Notes under the pieces: generated by a model
Seen by the model: the letters and a program-made list of their open reading frames with translations, nothing else
Databases searched by the model: none
What the model was told of the DNA's origin: nothing
Shown here: in pieces, positions 7,102-15,796 of the stretch
How positions within the stretch are numbered: position 1 is the first letter of the stretch
How the letters are laid out: each line of letters opens with the position of its first letter
Source: Roseivivax sediminis
GTDB lineage: Bacteria > Pseudomonadota > Alphaproteobacteria > Rhodobacterales > Rhodobacteraceae
Direction of reading: 5' to 3'
Assembly: GCF_900112685.1 (NCBI RefSeq)
Contig: NZ_FOMS01000009.1
Span: 69,501-133,500, forward strand
DNA: 64,000 nucleotides
Made by a program: the position numbers and the translations under genes

Positions 7102-9969
7102 ATGAAATTTCCCGATTGGCTGCGTAGGCTCCTGCTCATCGCGCCCGAGGATCCGCCGGACCCGCTCTTTCCCGAGGCCACCGGCGAGCCCGGCTTCCGT
7201 CGCGGACCGGTGGACTGGCGCCGGCTCTACGAGACCGAACTGCGGATGCTGGGCTGCGACCCGGCGGGCGCACGCCCCAACGGTATCTGCCTGTCGGGCG
7301 GCGGAGTGCGCTCGGCGGTGACCTGCATGGGCATGGTCGGCTGCCTCGCGCGCCACGGCATCTTCGACCGCATGCACTACATGTCGTCGGTCTCCGGCGG
7401 CGGCTACGCGGCGGCGGCGGTCTCGCAATGGCTGCGCGACCGCGCGCCACTCGAGGAAGCTCCGCTCGGCCGAACGCCGCAGCCCGGGGCGCCGGACCTG
7501 CAGCCAACCCGGAAAGGCGCGCAACGCGCCCAGCTCTGCCGCGCGCTGCGCGTGCCGTTCGTGACGCTCGAGAACCGGACCGCCCCGGACCTGCGGCGGG
7601 ACGCCCGCCGCGCCCATTGGTGCGGCTGCGGCACCGCCGCCGACCCGGGGCCGAGCCCGTCGCAATACCTCGCGCAGAACGAAGCCTATATCCGCCACGT
7701 GCGCGCCAATATCAGCTATCTGATGCCTTCGGGCCTGCGCAGCCTGGCCGAAGGCGTCTACGTCATCCTGCGCGCGATCGGGATCAACATCTTCATCTGG
7801 CTGTCCGTGGTCTCGGCCCTGTTCTACGCGCTCCTGTCGCTGCACGTGGCCGGCCCGGCACTGCCCGGCCTCGGCGCGCGCCTCTCGGCCTGGATCCGGT
7901 CGGAGGACCGGTGGGATCAGGCCTGGACCGCGCTGTCGCGCCTTCCGGGCGCCGTGCGCGACGCGGTCGTGACCGGCTGGAACGGGCTGGTCGATCTGGC
8001 CATCACCATGGGGGCGGGCCAGGGCTCCACCCCGCTCTTCGGCTGGATCTTCGCGGCCGGCGCCGGCGCCTTCGCCCTCATCATCGCGCTGATGGCATTT
8101 TTCGGTATCTCCACCCGCTTCAAGAGCTTCGCACCGGCCGACGGCAACCGCGTGCCCCGGTCGAACAAGCCGGAGACACCGCTGAGCTTCAACTACGCCT
8201 GGCGACGCTGGCAGACCGGGTTCTCGGCCTGGCTGATGATCGCCGGGCTCGTCCTCCTGGCGCTCGGCGCGATCCCCTGGGTGCTGGAACATCTGAACGA
8301 GATCGGGCGCGCCGTCTCCGGAGAGGGGGAACAGGCGGAAGCCGCGTCTCCGGCGGCACAGGGCGGGCTGCTGCCGGGCCTCGTCGCCACGCTGATCGGC
8401 GTCGGCTCCTCGCTCTTCGCCTATCTGCGCGCCAAGCTCGGCAAGGAGGTCGGTCAGAAGACCGAGATCCTGCTGATCGCCGGTTCGGCGCTGCTGGTCT
8501 ACGGCGTGATCCTCCTCTCCTATGCCGCCGCCGCCGATGTCAGCCGCGGCCTGATCGGCTTCGGCACCGCCGCCGCGCTCTTCGTCCTAGCGCTTGCGCT
8601 GGCGCTGGTCTGCAACGTCAACGACGTCACGCTCGGCCGCTACTACCGCGACCGGCTGATCGAGGCGTTCATGCCCGATCTCGGCACGATCTGGGACCCC
8701 GACAAACCGGACATGAAGCTCGCGCGCCCCGCCCGCCCGGCGCTGGCGGCGGACCGGCTGCGCCTCGCCGACCTGCGCGGGACCGGGCGATGCGTGCGCC
8801 CGCTGCACCTGGTGAACACCAACGTCATGTGCTGGTGGACCCCCGACACCCGCGCCCGGCGCCGCAAGGGCGACAACTTCGTGCTGTCGGCCATCGGCTC
8901 GGGCTCCGACATCACCGGCTGGCGCAGCACCGCCGAGGTCGCGGGCGGCAGGCTGACGCTCGCCTCGGCCATCGCGGCCTCGGGCGCGGCGGTCAACCCG
9001 CGCGGCGGCTTCGCCGGAAAGGGGCCGACGACGCGCGCCGTGGTGACCGTGGCGATGTCGCTGCTGTCGCTGCGCCTCGGCTACTGGCTGCGCTGGACGC
9101 CCCTTCCGCGCTGGCGGCCGGCCCGCCTCAACGCCTACGGTAACCACGTCAATCCGCCGGTGCGGCACCTCCTCGGCGCGTTCTTCGCCAATTTCGGCGG
9201 CCGCGCCGACCGCCTCGCGGACGAACCGGACTGGTGCGACCGGCCCTGGCTGTCGCGCCAGCTGCGCCGCATCACCCGCCCGCCGACCTTCGTGGAACTC
9301 AGCGACGGCGCGCATTTCGAGAATCTCGGCCTCTACGAGCTGATCCGCCGGCGCTGCAAGCTTATCGTGATCTGCGAGGCGGGCGAGGACCCGACGACCT
9401 CCTACAAGTCCTTCACCGTCGCCATCCGCCGCGTGCGCGAGGATTTCGGCGCCGAGATCGACTTCGACATGCAACGCAACCGCTGGCTGGCCAGCGAGCG
9501 CCATCTGTGGCACGACACAGGCCCGGCCGACCTCGTCGCGCGCGGCTCGGAGAGCGAGTTTCCCAAGGGCGCCGAATATTCCGAGAAGGGCTATTTCCTC
9601 GCCTCTGTGACCTACCACGCCAATCCCCGTGGCCCCGGCCATGACGGCCACCGCGCCTCGGCCGGCCACCGCGGCCCCGAAAGTCCGCCCGAACGCGGCC
9701 TCATCGTCTACCTCAAGTCGGCCATGGTGCCCGACGTCGCCGCGACGACGAAAGGCTACAAGGGCGTCAACGCGGACTTTCCCTACGACCCCACCTCGAA
9801 CCAGTTCTTCACCCCGGAACAGTTCGAAGCCTACCGCGACATGGGCGACACGATCGCCCGCCAGATGATCGAGGATCTCGCCCTCGACAAGGTCGTCGCC
9901 GACCCCCGCTTCGAAACCCCCGGCGACACCTATTACATCGCCAACGACAGTTACCGCCCCAAGCCCTGA
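7102..9969 (+). CDS. Patatin-like phospholipase with a multi-helix membrane insertion
   Basis: This is a 955-residue protein. The lipase core is split. The oxyanion-hole motif LSGGGVRS is at residues 64-71, the nucleophile elbow VSGGG has Ser98, and the Asp of the dyad is in SDGAHFENLG (Asp735). Between the two halves, residues about 228-510 contain roughly six hydrophobic helices. Patatin-like and cytosolic PLA2-like enzymes hydrolyse acyl esters of phospholipids; the insertion suggests anchoring in the inner membrane. The ATG at 7102 (MKFPDWL) is preferred, since the upstream 24 codons look non-coding. The gene stands alone, divergent from pqiA and convergent with the next gene. Confidence 0.85.
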   Translation: MKFPDWLRRLLLIAPEDPPDPLFPEATGEPGFRRGPVDWRRLYETELRMLGCDPAGARPNGICLSGGGVRSAVTCMGMVGCLARHGIFDRMHYMSSVSGGGYAAAAVSQWLRDRAPLEEAPLGRTPQPGAPDLQPTRKGAQRAQLCRALRVPFVTLENRTAPDLRRDARRAHWCGCGTAADPGPSPSQYLAQNEAYIRHVRANISYLMPSGLRSLAEGVYVILRAIGINIFIWLSVVSALFYALLSLHVAGPALPGLGARLSAWIRSEDRWDQAWTALSRLPGAVRDAVVTGWNGLVDLAITMGAGQGSTPLFGWIFAAGAGAFALIIALMAFFGISTRFKSFAPADGNRVPRSNKPETPLSFNYAWRRWQTGFSAWLMIAGLVLLALGAIPWVLEHLNEIGRAVSGEGEQAEAASPAAQGGLLPGLVATLIGVGSSLFAYLRAKLGKEVGQKTEILLIAGSALLVYGVILLSYAAAADVSRGLIGFGTAAALFVLALALALVCNVNDVTLGRYYRDRLIEAFMPDLGTIWDPDKPDMKLARPARPALAADRLRLADLRGTGRCVRPLHLVNTNVMCWWTPDTRARRRKGDNFVLSAIGSGSDITGWRSTAEVAGGRLTLASAIAASGAAVNPRGGFAGKGPTTRAVVTVAMSLLSLRLGYWLRWTPLPRWRPARLNAYGNHVNPPVRHLLGAFFANFGGRADRLADEPDWCDRPWLSRQLRRITRPPTFVELSDGAHFENLGLYELIRRRCKLIVICEAGEDPTTSYKSFTVAIRRVREDFGAEIDFDMQRNRWLASERHLWHDTGPADLVARGSESEFPKGAEYSEKGYFLASVTYHANPRGPGHDGHRASAGHRGPESPPERGLIVYLKSAMVPDVAATTKGYKGVNADFPYDPTSNQFFTPEQFEAYRDMGDTIARQMIEDLALDKVVADPRFETPGDTYYIANDSYRPKP

Positions 9970-10033
9970 ACCCGGCGCCGACCACCCCCGCGTCCCACTC
10001 CGGAATCCCCGCGCCGCAATCCGGACGGTCACG

Positions 10034-11116
10034 TCAGAGCGCCACAGCCACGCCCTCCCGCGCCGAGCGCTGCGCGGCGAGCCCCATGGACACCGCCTTC
10101 GCCCCGTCCTCGAGCGTGACCTCCACCTTTCCCGTCCCCTGCAGTACGGACAGGAACCGGCGGTGCTGGTAGAAGGTCGCCCCGTTGTGATCCCCCGCCT
10201 CCAGAAGCTCCGGGTCGACCGGCACATCGAGCACCTGCTCGCCTTTGGGGTTGCGCGGGCTCAGCACCACCTTGGGCACCGGCGCGGGGCCAAGCCCGGT
10301 TGGCCAGAACCGCGTCGGGCCCGGCACCAGCGCCTCGATCTTGCCCTTGGGTCCCATCGCGCTCAGGTGCTCCTGGTAACGCGCGCCCTCGGCGAACATG
10401 CACAATTCCAGCATCGCCCGGGTGCCACTGTCGAAGTCGACGATGACATAGGCATTGTCCCAGATGTCGGGGCGCCTGCCGTCGTAGTCCTCCGCCGCAT
10501 GGTTCACGTCCCCGGCCGCGGAGGCCATGACCCGCACCGGTTCGGCGCGCAGGATCAGGCGCATGAGATCGAAGAAGTGGCAGCACTTCTCCACCAGCGT
10601 GCCGCCCGATGTGGCGTTGAACCGGTTCCAGGCGCCCACCTTGTCGAGAAAGGGAAAGCGGTGCTCGCGCACGGTCAGCATGCGGATGCCGCCGGTCGCC
10701 TCGGCGACCCGCTCCACCATCATGGCGATGGGCGGCATGTAGCGGTACTCCATCGCCACCCAGATCGGCGCCGGGTAGTCGCGCCCCAGCACGGCCGCCC
10801 GCTTTGCCTGTTCTGCCGTGGTGAAGAGCGGCTTCTCCACCAGCACCGGCAGCGGCCGGCGCGCCGCGACCGCCTCGAGCTGGTCAACATGGCAATGGTT
10901 GGGCGAGGCGATCAGCAGGCAATCGAGCGACGGACGCGCCAAGAGATCGTCCAGAGAGCCGACCATCGCCGCCTCGGGCGCAAGCGCGGAGGCGGCGGCG
11001 GCCATCATCTGGTCCGGTTCATGGATGGCGTCGATGCGCACGTCGCCCAGAAGCCGGATGTTGCGGATATGCTCCTGCCCCATCATGCCGGCGCCGATGA
11101 TGCCGTAATTGATCAT
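10034..11116 (-). CDS. Gfo/Idh/MocA-family NAD(P)-dependent sugar oxidoreductase
   Basis: This is a 360-residue protein with an N-terminal Rossmann fold (GIIGAGMMGQEH at residues 5-16), the EKP motif (LVEKPLFT) and the C-terminal Gfo/Idh/MocA domain. Members oxidise or epimerise sugars and inositols. It is transcribed divergently from the monooxygenase/reductase set at 11245-14844, with about 128 bp between start codons, so it is plausibly part of the same regulon (for instance, acting on the sugar part of the substrate). The start at 11116 follows an AGGCAGGAC region. The substrate is inferred only from context. Confidence 0.85.
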   Translation of the reverse strand: MINYGIIGAGMMGQEHIRNIRLLGDVRIDAIHEPDQMMAAAASALAPEAAMVGSLDDLLARPSLDCLLIASPNHCHVDQLEAVAARRPLPVLVEKPLFTTAEQAKRAAVLGRDYPAPIWVAMEYRYMPPIAMMVERVAEATGGIRMLTVREHRFPFLDKVGAWNRFNATSGGTLVEKCCHFFDLMRLILRAEPVRVMASAAGDVNHAAEDYDGRRPDIWDNAYVIVDFDSGTRAMLELCMFAEGARYQEHLSAMGPKGKIEALVPGPTRFWPTGLGPAPVPKVVLSPRNPKGEQVLDVPVDPELLEAGDHNGATFYQHRRFLSVLQGTGKVEVTLEDGAKAVSMGLAAQRSAREGVAVAL

Positions 11117-11157
11117 GTCCTGCCTCGTCCGCCCGCGCCGACCCCGACTCGGGCTGA

Positions 11158-11177
11158 ATTGATACATGATTGATGCA
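11158..11177. promoter_or_regulatory. Phased direct repeat in the divergent promoter region
   Basis: ATTGATACA (11158-11166) and ATTGATGCA (11169-11177) are direct repeats with an 11-base period, about one helical turn, in the gap between divergent genes. The AT-rich block stands out from its GC-rich surroundings. It is a candidate regulator-binding site controlling both directions; no regulator gene is adjacent. Confidence 0.45.
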
Positions 11178-11244
11178 CGTCCCGGCGGATGCTACGCAAT
11201 AGCCAATCCCGTGCCGTCTCCGCCAAGTCTCACCAGGGCCTGCC

Positions 11245-12402
11245 ATGACCGTCGTTCCCGTCACCTCCGCCGACATGGACGCCTCCGAGGTGTCGTGGTT
11301 CGCCGCGCTCTGCTCGGACGACTACCAGTTTCTCGGCGTGCCCGATCCGGCCCTCAAGTCGAGCTGGGCGCATTGCTCGACCATCCTGCGCGAGGCCGAG
11401 GCGCAGGGCTTCCGCAACATCCTCTGCCCCTCTTCCTACCAGGTTGGGCAGGACGTGCTGTCCTTCGTCGCCGCCGGCGCACAGGTCACGTCGGACATCA
11501 ACATGCTCGCCGCGATCCGCTGCGGCGAGATGCAGCCGATCATGCTGGCGCGCACGATCGCCACGCTCGACCACATGATGCAGGGGCGCCTCACGCTCAA
11601 CGTCATCTCCTCGGACTTCCCCGGAGAGACGGCCGGCAGCGCCTACCGCTACCAGCGCTCGCGCGAGGTGGTGGAGATCCTCAAACAGGCCTGGACGCGC
11701 GAGCGCATCGACTACGAGGGCGAAATCTACCGCTTCACCGACCTCTGGACCGACCCGGCGAAACCCTACCAGCAGAACGGCGGGCCCCTCCTTTACTTCG
11801 GCGGCTACTCACCGCACGCGCTGGAGCTCTGCGGCCAGCATTGCGACGTGTATCTCATGTGGCCCGAACCCGAGGCCCAGCTCGCCCAGCGCATGCGCGA
11901 CGTGAACGCGGTGGCGAAGCGCTACGGCCGCACGCTCGATTACGGCCTGCGCGTGCACATGATCGTCCGCGACACCGAGGCCGAGGCGCGCGACTATGCC
12001 GATTACCTCGTCTCGAAACTCGACGACGAGCTCGGCCAGCTCATCCGCGAACGCGCGCATGACAGCGCATCGCTCGGCGTGTCGCATCAGGCGCGGGCGC
12101 GCGAGCTGGCGGACAGGTACGGCTACGTGGAGCCGGGACTCTGGACCGGCATCGGCCGGGCGCGCTCGGGCTGCGGCGCGGCCCTTGTCGGATCGGTCGA
12201 TCAGGTCATGTCCAAGATCGAGCGGTACCGGGACATGGGCATCCGCGCCTTCATCTTCTCGGGCTATCCGCATCTCGACGAATGCCGCATCTTCGGCCAG
12301 AAGGTGCTGCCGAACCTCAAGACCTGCTCGCTGCCGCACGCCTATGGACGCGTGCCCGTGAGCCCCCCGGCCACCCCGCTGGGAGAAGGAGACCGCACGT
12401 GA
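11245..12402 (+). CDS. Flavin-dependent (LLM class) monooxygenase, SsuD-like; candidate sulfoquinovose monooxygenase SmoC
   Basis: This is a 385-residue TIM-barrel luciferase-like monooxygenase of the alkanesulfonate monooxygenase (SsuD) group. These enzymes use reduced FMN and oxygen to cleave a C-S bond and release sulfite. The neighbours make the case for a sugar-sulfonate substrate: an aldo-keto reductase overlaps its stop by GTGA, then a flavin reductase and a YeiH-type exporter follow. That set (SmoC, SmoB, SmoA) defines the sulfo-SMO pathway, in which sulfoquinovose is converted to 6-oxoglucose and sulfite. Conserved parts include the PSSYQVGQD segment and VISSDFPGE. The SmoC assignment is inference from context and family; a plain alkanesulfonate monooxygenase remains possible. 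Confidence 0.85.
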   Translation: MTVVPVTSADMDASEVSWFAALCSDDYQFLGVPDPALKSSWAHCSTILREAEAQGFRNILCPSSYQVGQDVLSFVAAGAQVTSDINMLAAIRCGEMQPIMLARTIATLDHMMQGRLTLNVISSDFPGETAGSAYRYQRSREVVEILKQAWTRERIDYEGEIYRFTDLWTDPAKPYQQNGGPLLYFGGYSPHALELCGQHCDVYLMWPEPEAQLAQRMRDVNAVAKRYGRTLDYGLRVHMIVRDTEAEARDYADYLVSKLDDELGQLIRERAHDSASLGVSHQARARELADRYGYVEPGLWTGIGRARSGCGAALVGSVDQVMSKIERYRDMGIRAFIFSGYPHLDECRIFGQKVLPNLKTCSLPHAYGRVPVSPPATPLGEGDRT

Positions 12403-13295
12403 CCGTCAGCCGCCTCAAGCTCGCATCCGATCTGGAATTGAGCCGCATCGCCTACGGCATGTGGCGGCTGTCGGACGATGCCGACACCTCGCCCGCCCGC
12501 GTCCGCGGGAAGATAGAGGCCTGCCTCGCGCAGGGCATCACCACAATGGATCAGGCCGACATCTACGGCGGCTATGCCGCCGAAGAGGTCCTGGGCGCCG
12601 CGCTGAAAGGCACCGACCTGCGCGATCGGATCGAGATTGTCACCAAATGCGGCATCGTCGCGCCGGCAGGCCGCCACGCGGACCGGCGCGTGAAGCACTA
12701 CGATACCTCCGCGGCGCATATCGAGGCCTCGGTGGACCAGTCGCTCGAGCTCATGGGGATCGACCGGATCGACCTGCTGCTGATCCACCGCCCCGACCCG
12801 CTGATGGATCATCACGAAACCGGCGCGGCGCTCGACGGCGTGATCGCTGCGGGCAAGGTGGCGCATGTGGGCGTGTCGAACTTCAAGCTGCACGACTGGA
12901 CGCTGCTGCAATCGGCGATGAACGCCAAGCTTCTCACGAACCAGATCGAACTGTCGCTGTCCGCGCCCGAGGGATTCACGAATGGCGACGTGGCCTTCCT
13001 TCAGGAACGCGGCGTGCCGATCATGGCGTGGTCGCCGCTCGGCGGCGGCGCGCTCTTCGACGGATCGCGGCCCGCCCTGAGCGCCCGGCTCGAGGAGATC
13101 GCGGCAGAGGCCGGTGTCGAGCCGTCGGCGGTCGCGGTGGCCTGGCTGCTGGCGCATCCGGCGCGAATCCTGCCGGTCATGGGCACCAACACGCTTTCGC
13201 GGATCGCCCGCCTCGGCGAGGCCGAAGCGCTGTCTCTGGACCGCGAAACCTGGTTCGAACTATATACGCTTGCGCTCGGCCGCGAGGTACCGTGA
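12399..13295 (+). CDS. Aldo/keto reductase; candidate 6-oxoglucose reductase SmoB
   Basis: This is a 298-residue (alpha/beta)8 aldo-keto reductase. The catalytic tetrad is visible as Asp and Tyr in DQADIYGGY, Lys in VTKCG and His in LLIHRPDP. The GTG start at 12399 overlaps the monooxygenase stop (GTGA), so both are made together. In the sulfo-SMO pathway the partner reductase converts 6-oxoglucose, formed when the monooxygenase removes sulfite, to glucose with NADPH. The C-terminal TWFELYTLA segment and overall layout agree with what is known of that enzyme, but the assignment was not tested by alignment. Confidence 0.88.
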   Translation: MTVSRLKLASDLELSRIAYGMWRLSDDADTSPARVRGKIEACLAQGITTMDQADIYGGYAAEEVLGAALKGTDLRDRIEIVTKCGIVAPAGRHADRRVKHYDTSAAHIEASVDQSLELMGIDRIDLLLIHRPDPLMDHHETGAALDGVIAAGKVAHVGVSNFKLHDWTLLQSAMNAKLLTNQIELSLSAPEGFTNGDVAFLQERGVPIMAWSPLGGGALFDGSRPALSARLEEIAAEAGVEPSAVAVAWLLAHPARILPVMGTNTLSRIARLGEAEALSLDRETWFELYTLALGREVP

Positions 13296-13296
13296 C

Positions 13297-13815
13297 ATGG
13301 ACGGCGCGATGGACACCGAAAATCAGACCTTTCAGCCCGGCCCGGACACCACGCGCGCCTTCCGTGACGCGCTCGGCCGGTTCGCGACGGGCGTGACCAT
13401 CGTCACCACGCAGACGCCCGACGGCCCGATCGCGATCACCGCCAACAGCTTCGCGTCGCTCTCGCTCGACCCGCCGCTGGTGCTGTGGTCGCCGGCCAAG
13501 GCGTCGGCCCGCTTCGTGCCCTTCACCGAGGCGCAGCATTTCGCGATCCACGTCCTCGCCGCCGACCAGGCGGCGCTCTGCAGCGAGGTCGCGCGCGACG
13601 CCCGCCGCTTCCGCCCCGGCGACCTGACCGAGAACGAGAACGGTGTGCCGCTGATCGAGACCGCGCTGGCGCATTTCGAATGCGCGCGCGACGCGGTGCA
13701 TGACGGCGGCGACCACGTCATCGTCGTCGGCCGCGTGCAGCGTGTGCGCATGCGCGAGGGCGAGCCGCTGCTGTTTCTCAACGGCCAGTTCGGCGGCTTC
13801 CGCGCCCTGGGTTGA
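13297..13815 (+). CDS. Flavin reductase family protein (FMN reductase component); candidate SmoA
   Basis: This is a 172-residue NADH:flavin oxidoreductase of the short-chain flavin reductase family, with the typical RFATGVTIVTT opening and NSFASLSLDPPLVL core. It supplies reduced FMN to two-component monooxygenases; the obvious partner is the LLM monooxygenase two genes upstream. It starts one base after the aldo-keto reductase stop. A more distal upstream start in the same frame overlaps the reductase by 180 bases and is rejected. Confidence 0.9.
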   Translation: MDGAMDTENQTFQPGPDTTRAFRDALGRFATGVTIVTTQTPDGPIAITANSFASLSLDPPLVLWSPAKASARFVPFTEAQHFAIHVLAADQAALCSEVARDARRFRPGDLTENENGVPLIETALAHFECARDAVHDGGDHVIVVGRVQRVRMREGEPLLFLNGQFGGFRALG

Positions 13816-13821
13816 CCGGCG

Positions 13822-14844
13822 ATGCGAAGACGCCGGCCACGGCGGATGAGCTCCCCCCGCGCGCTGCGCGCCGCGACCCGGCGCATCGCGCCGGGGCTCG
13901 CGGTGTCGGCACTCGTCGCGATCACCGCGCAGTTCCTGTCGGACCATTACGGCGCGCCGGCGATGCTCATGGCGATCCTGCTCGGCATCGCGCTGCACTT
14001 CCTGTCCGAAGAGGGGCGCCCCGCCTCCGGCATCGACTTTGCCGCGCGCCACGTCCTGCGCCTCGGCGTCGCGCTTCTGGGCCTGCGGATCTCGGTCGAT
14101 CTGCTGTCCAGCCTCGGCGCCGGCTTCGTCTTCCTCACCGTCCTCGGTGTCGCCGCCACCATCCTCGCGGCGCTCGCCGCCGCGCCGCTCTTCGGACGCG
14201 AGAGGCGATTTGCCTTTCTCACCGGCGGCTCGGTGGCGATCTGCGGCGCCTCGGCGGCCATGGCGATCGCCGCGATCCTGCCCCGGACCGACCGGTCGGA
14301 GCAGGACCTCGTCTTCACCGTCGTCGCCGTCACCGTCCTGTCGACCGTCGCGATGATCCTCTACCCGATCGTTGCCGCCACTGCGGGCCTCGGACCGGTC
14401 GTCACCGGCGTCTTCCTCGGCGGCACGATCCACGACGTCGCGCAGGTCGTCGGCGCCGGCTACTCGGTGTCGGACCAGACCGGCGACGTCGCCACGCTGG
14501 TCAAGCTCATCCGGGTGAGCCTGCTCGCCCCCGTCGTGCTCATCGCCGCGTTGGTGCTGCGCGCGCAAGGCTCGGGCGAGGCGCGCCCGCCGCTCCTGCC
14601 CGGTTTCGTCATCGGCTTTCTCGCCCTTGCCGCACTAGGCTCGGCCGGCCTCGTGCCCGAGGGCCTGCGCGAGGCGGCGAACGGCATCTCGCGCTGGGCG
14701 CTCCTGACGGCCATCGCCGCCGTGGGCATGAAAACCTCCATCCCCGAGCTTCTGAAGGTCGGCCGCCCCGCGATCCTCATGCTGGCGGCGGAAACGGCCT
14801 TCCTTGGGCTCTTCGTGCTCTGCGGCGCCATGCTTCTGGCCTGA
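13822..14844 (+). CDS. YeiH-family putative sulfate/sulfite exporter
   Basis: This is a 340-residue protein with about ten membrane helices, of the YeiH (UPF0324) family, which is annotated as putative sulfate exporters. The gene follows the flavin reductase by 6 bases. A cell that desulfonates organosulfonates must dispose of sulfite or sulfate, so this exporter supports the sulfonate interpretation of the operon. Start: either 13822 (an Arg-rich leader) or the in-frame ATG at 13846 (MSSPRALR); the first is listed. Confidence 0.88.
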   Translation: MRRRRPRRMSSPRALRAATRRIAPGLAVSALVAITAQFLSDHYGAPAMLMAILLGIALHFLSEEGRPASGIDFAARHVLRLGVALLGLRISVDLLSSLGAGFVFLTVLGVAATILAALAAAPLFGRERRFAFLTGGSVAICGASAAMAIAAILPRTDRSEQDLVFTVVAVTVLSTVAMILYPIVAATAGLGPVVTGVFLGGTIHDVAQVVGAGYSVSDQTGDVATLVKLIRVSLLAPVVLIAALVLRAQGSGEARPPLLPGFVIGFLALAALGSAGLVPEGLREAANGISRWALLTAIAAVGMKTSIPELLKVGRPAILMLAAETAFLGLFVLCGAMLLA

Positions 14845-14890
14845 GGCACAGCCCACGGGCTTCTTGACTCAGGGCCTTCACGCCCGCGCC

Positions 14891-14941
14891 CCGCTTCTTT
14901 GGGCCAGAAATACTCCGGGGGTGTGGGGGCAGAGCCCCCAC
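14891..14941 (-). repeat. Dispersed intergenic hairpin element, copy A (minus orientation)
   Basis: Read on the minus strand just after the tupA stop, an 8-bp stem GTGGGGGC/GCCCCCAC with loop TCT is followed by CCCCCGGAGTATTT and GGCCCAAAGAAG. It lies between convergent genes and probably works as a transcript 3' end. Confidence 0.75.
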
Positions 14942-14951
14942 GACGCGCTCC

Positions 14952-15779
14952 TCAGCTCTCGCCGCCCTCGCTCGGAGCGTTGGGGAAGAACAGCTGCTGG
15001 CCGTCCACCCGGTAGGCCGCGATCGCCGCCTGTCCCTCTCGCGACACCAGCCAATCCGCAAAGTTCTCCGAGGCTGCGGCATTCACCGAGGGGCACGCCT
15101 CCTGGCTGACGGGAATCACGCCGTACTGGTTGAAGAGATCGCTGTCGCCCTCCACCAGGATCTCGTAATCCTGCTTGTTCTCGAAACTGATCCAGGTCGC
15201 ACGGTCGGTCATCGCATAGGCGCCCATGCCGATCCCGGCGTTGAGTGTCGCGCCCATGCCCGACCCGGTCTCGCGGTACCACTCGCCCGAGCCGCCCGTC
15301 GGCTCGACCCCGGCCTCGGACCACAGCGAGACCTCTTTCTTGTGCGTGCCGCTGTCGTCGCCGCGCGAGGCGAAAGGCGCCTGCGCCTCGGCGATGGCGC
15401 TCAGCGCCTCCTGCGCGTCCTCCATACCGGACACCTCGGCCGGGTCGTCAGCCGGGCCGACGATGACGAAGTCGTTGTACATCAGGTCCGTGCGCTCGGT
15501 GCCGAAGCCGTCGGCAACGAACTCCTCCTCGGCCGGCTTGGCGTGCACGAGTAGCACGTCCCCGTCGCAATTGCGCGCGTTCTGGATCGCCTGGCCGGTG
15601 CCGACGGCGACCACGTTGACGGTGATGCCGGTCTCGTCCTCGAAGATCGGCAGGAGGTGATCGTAGAGGCCCGAATTGGCGGTCGAGGTCGTCGACTGCA
15701 CGATGATCGACTCCTGCGCCCAGGCGCCCGTGGCAAGCCCGGCAAGCGCGGTGGCGGCAAGAAGGGATCTGGTCGGCAT
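14952..15779 (-). CDS. tupA: Tungstate ABC transporter substrate-binding protein
   Basis: This is a 275-residue periplasmic protein with a signal peptide ending near AWAQ. The TTSTANSGLYDHLLP opening and VGTGQAI segment are the TupA signature, where Thr/Ser residues grip the oxyanion. It binds tungstate (possibly molybdate) and delivers it to TupB/TupC. The gene is the last of the tupB-tupC-tupA set on the minus strand and is followed by a hairpin element. Tungstate serves enzymes such as W-dependent formate dehydrogenase; none is in the window, but molybdopterin genes moaDE are at 60832-61516. Confidence 0.9.
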   Translation of the reverse strand: MPTRSLLAATALAGLATGAWAQESIIVQSTTSTANSGLYDHLLPIFEDETGITVNVVAVGTGQAIQNARNCDGDVLLVHAKPAEEEFVADGFGTERTDLMYNDFVIVGPADDPAEVSGMEDAQEALSAIAEAQAPFASRGDDSGTHKKEVSLWSEAGVEPTGGSGEWYRETGSGMGATLNAGIGMGAYAMTDRATWISFENKQDYEILVEGDSDLFNQYGVIPVSQEACPSVNAAASENFADWLVSREGQAAIAAYRVDGQQLFFPNAPSEGGES

Positions 15780-15796
15780 GTAACTCTCCGTTGTGA

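Noticed and set aside
13177..14568. A 463-codon minus-strand frame
   Set aside because: It is antisense to the flavin reductase and YeiH genes, with a highly charged, repetitive composition.
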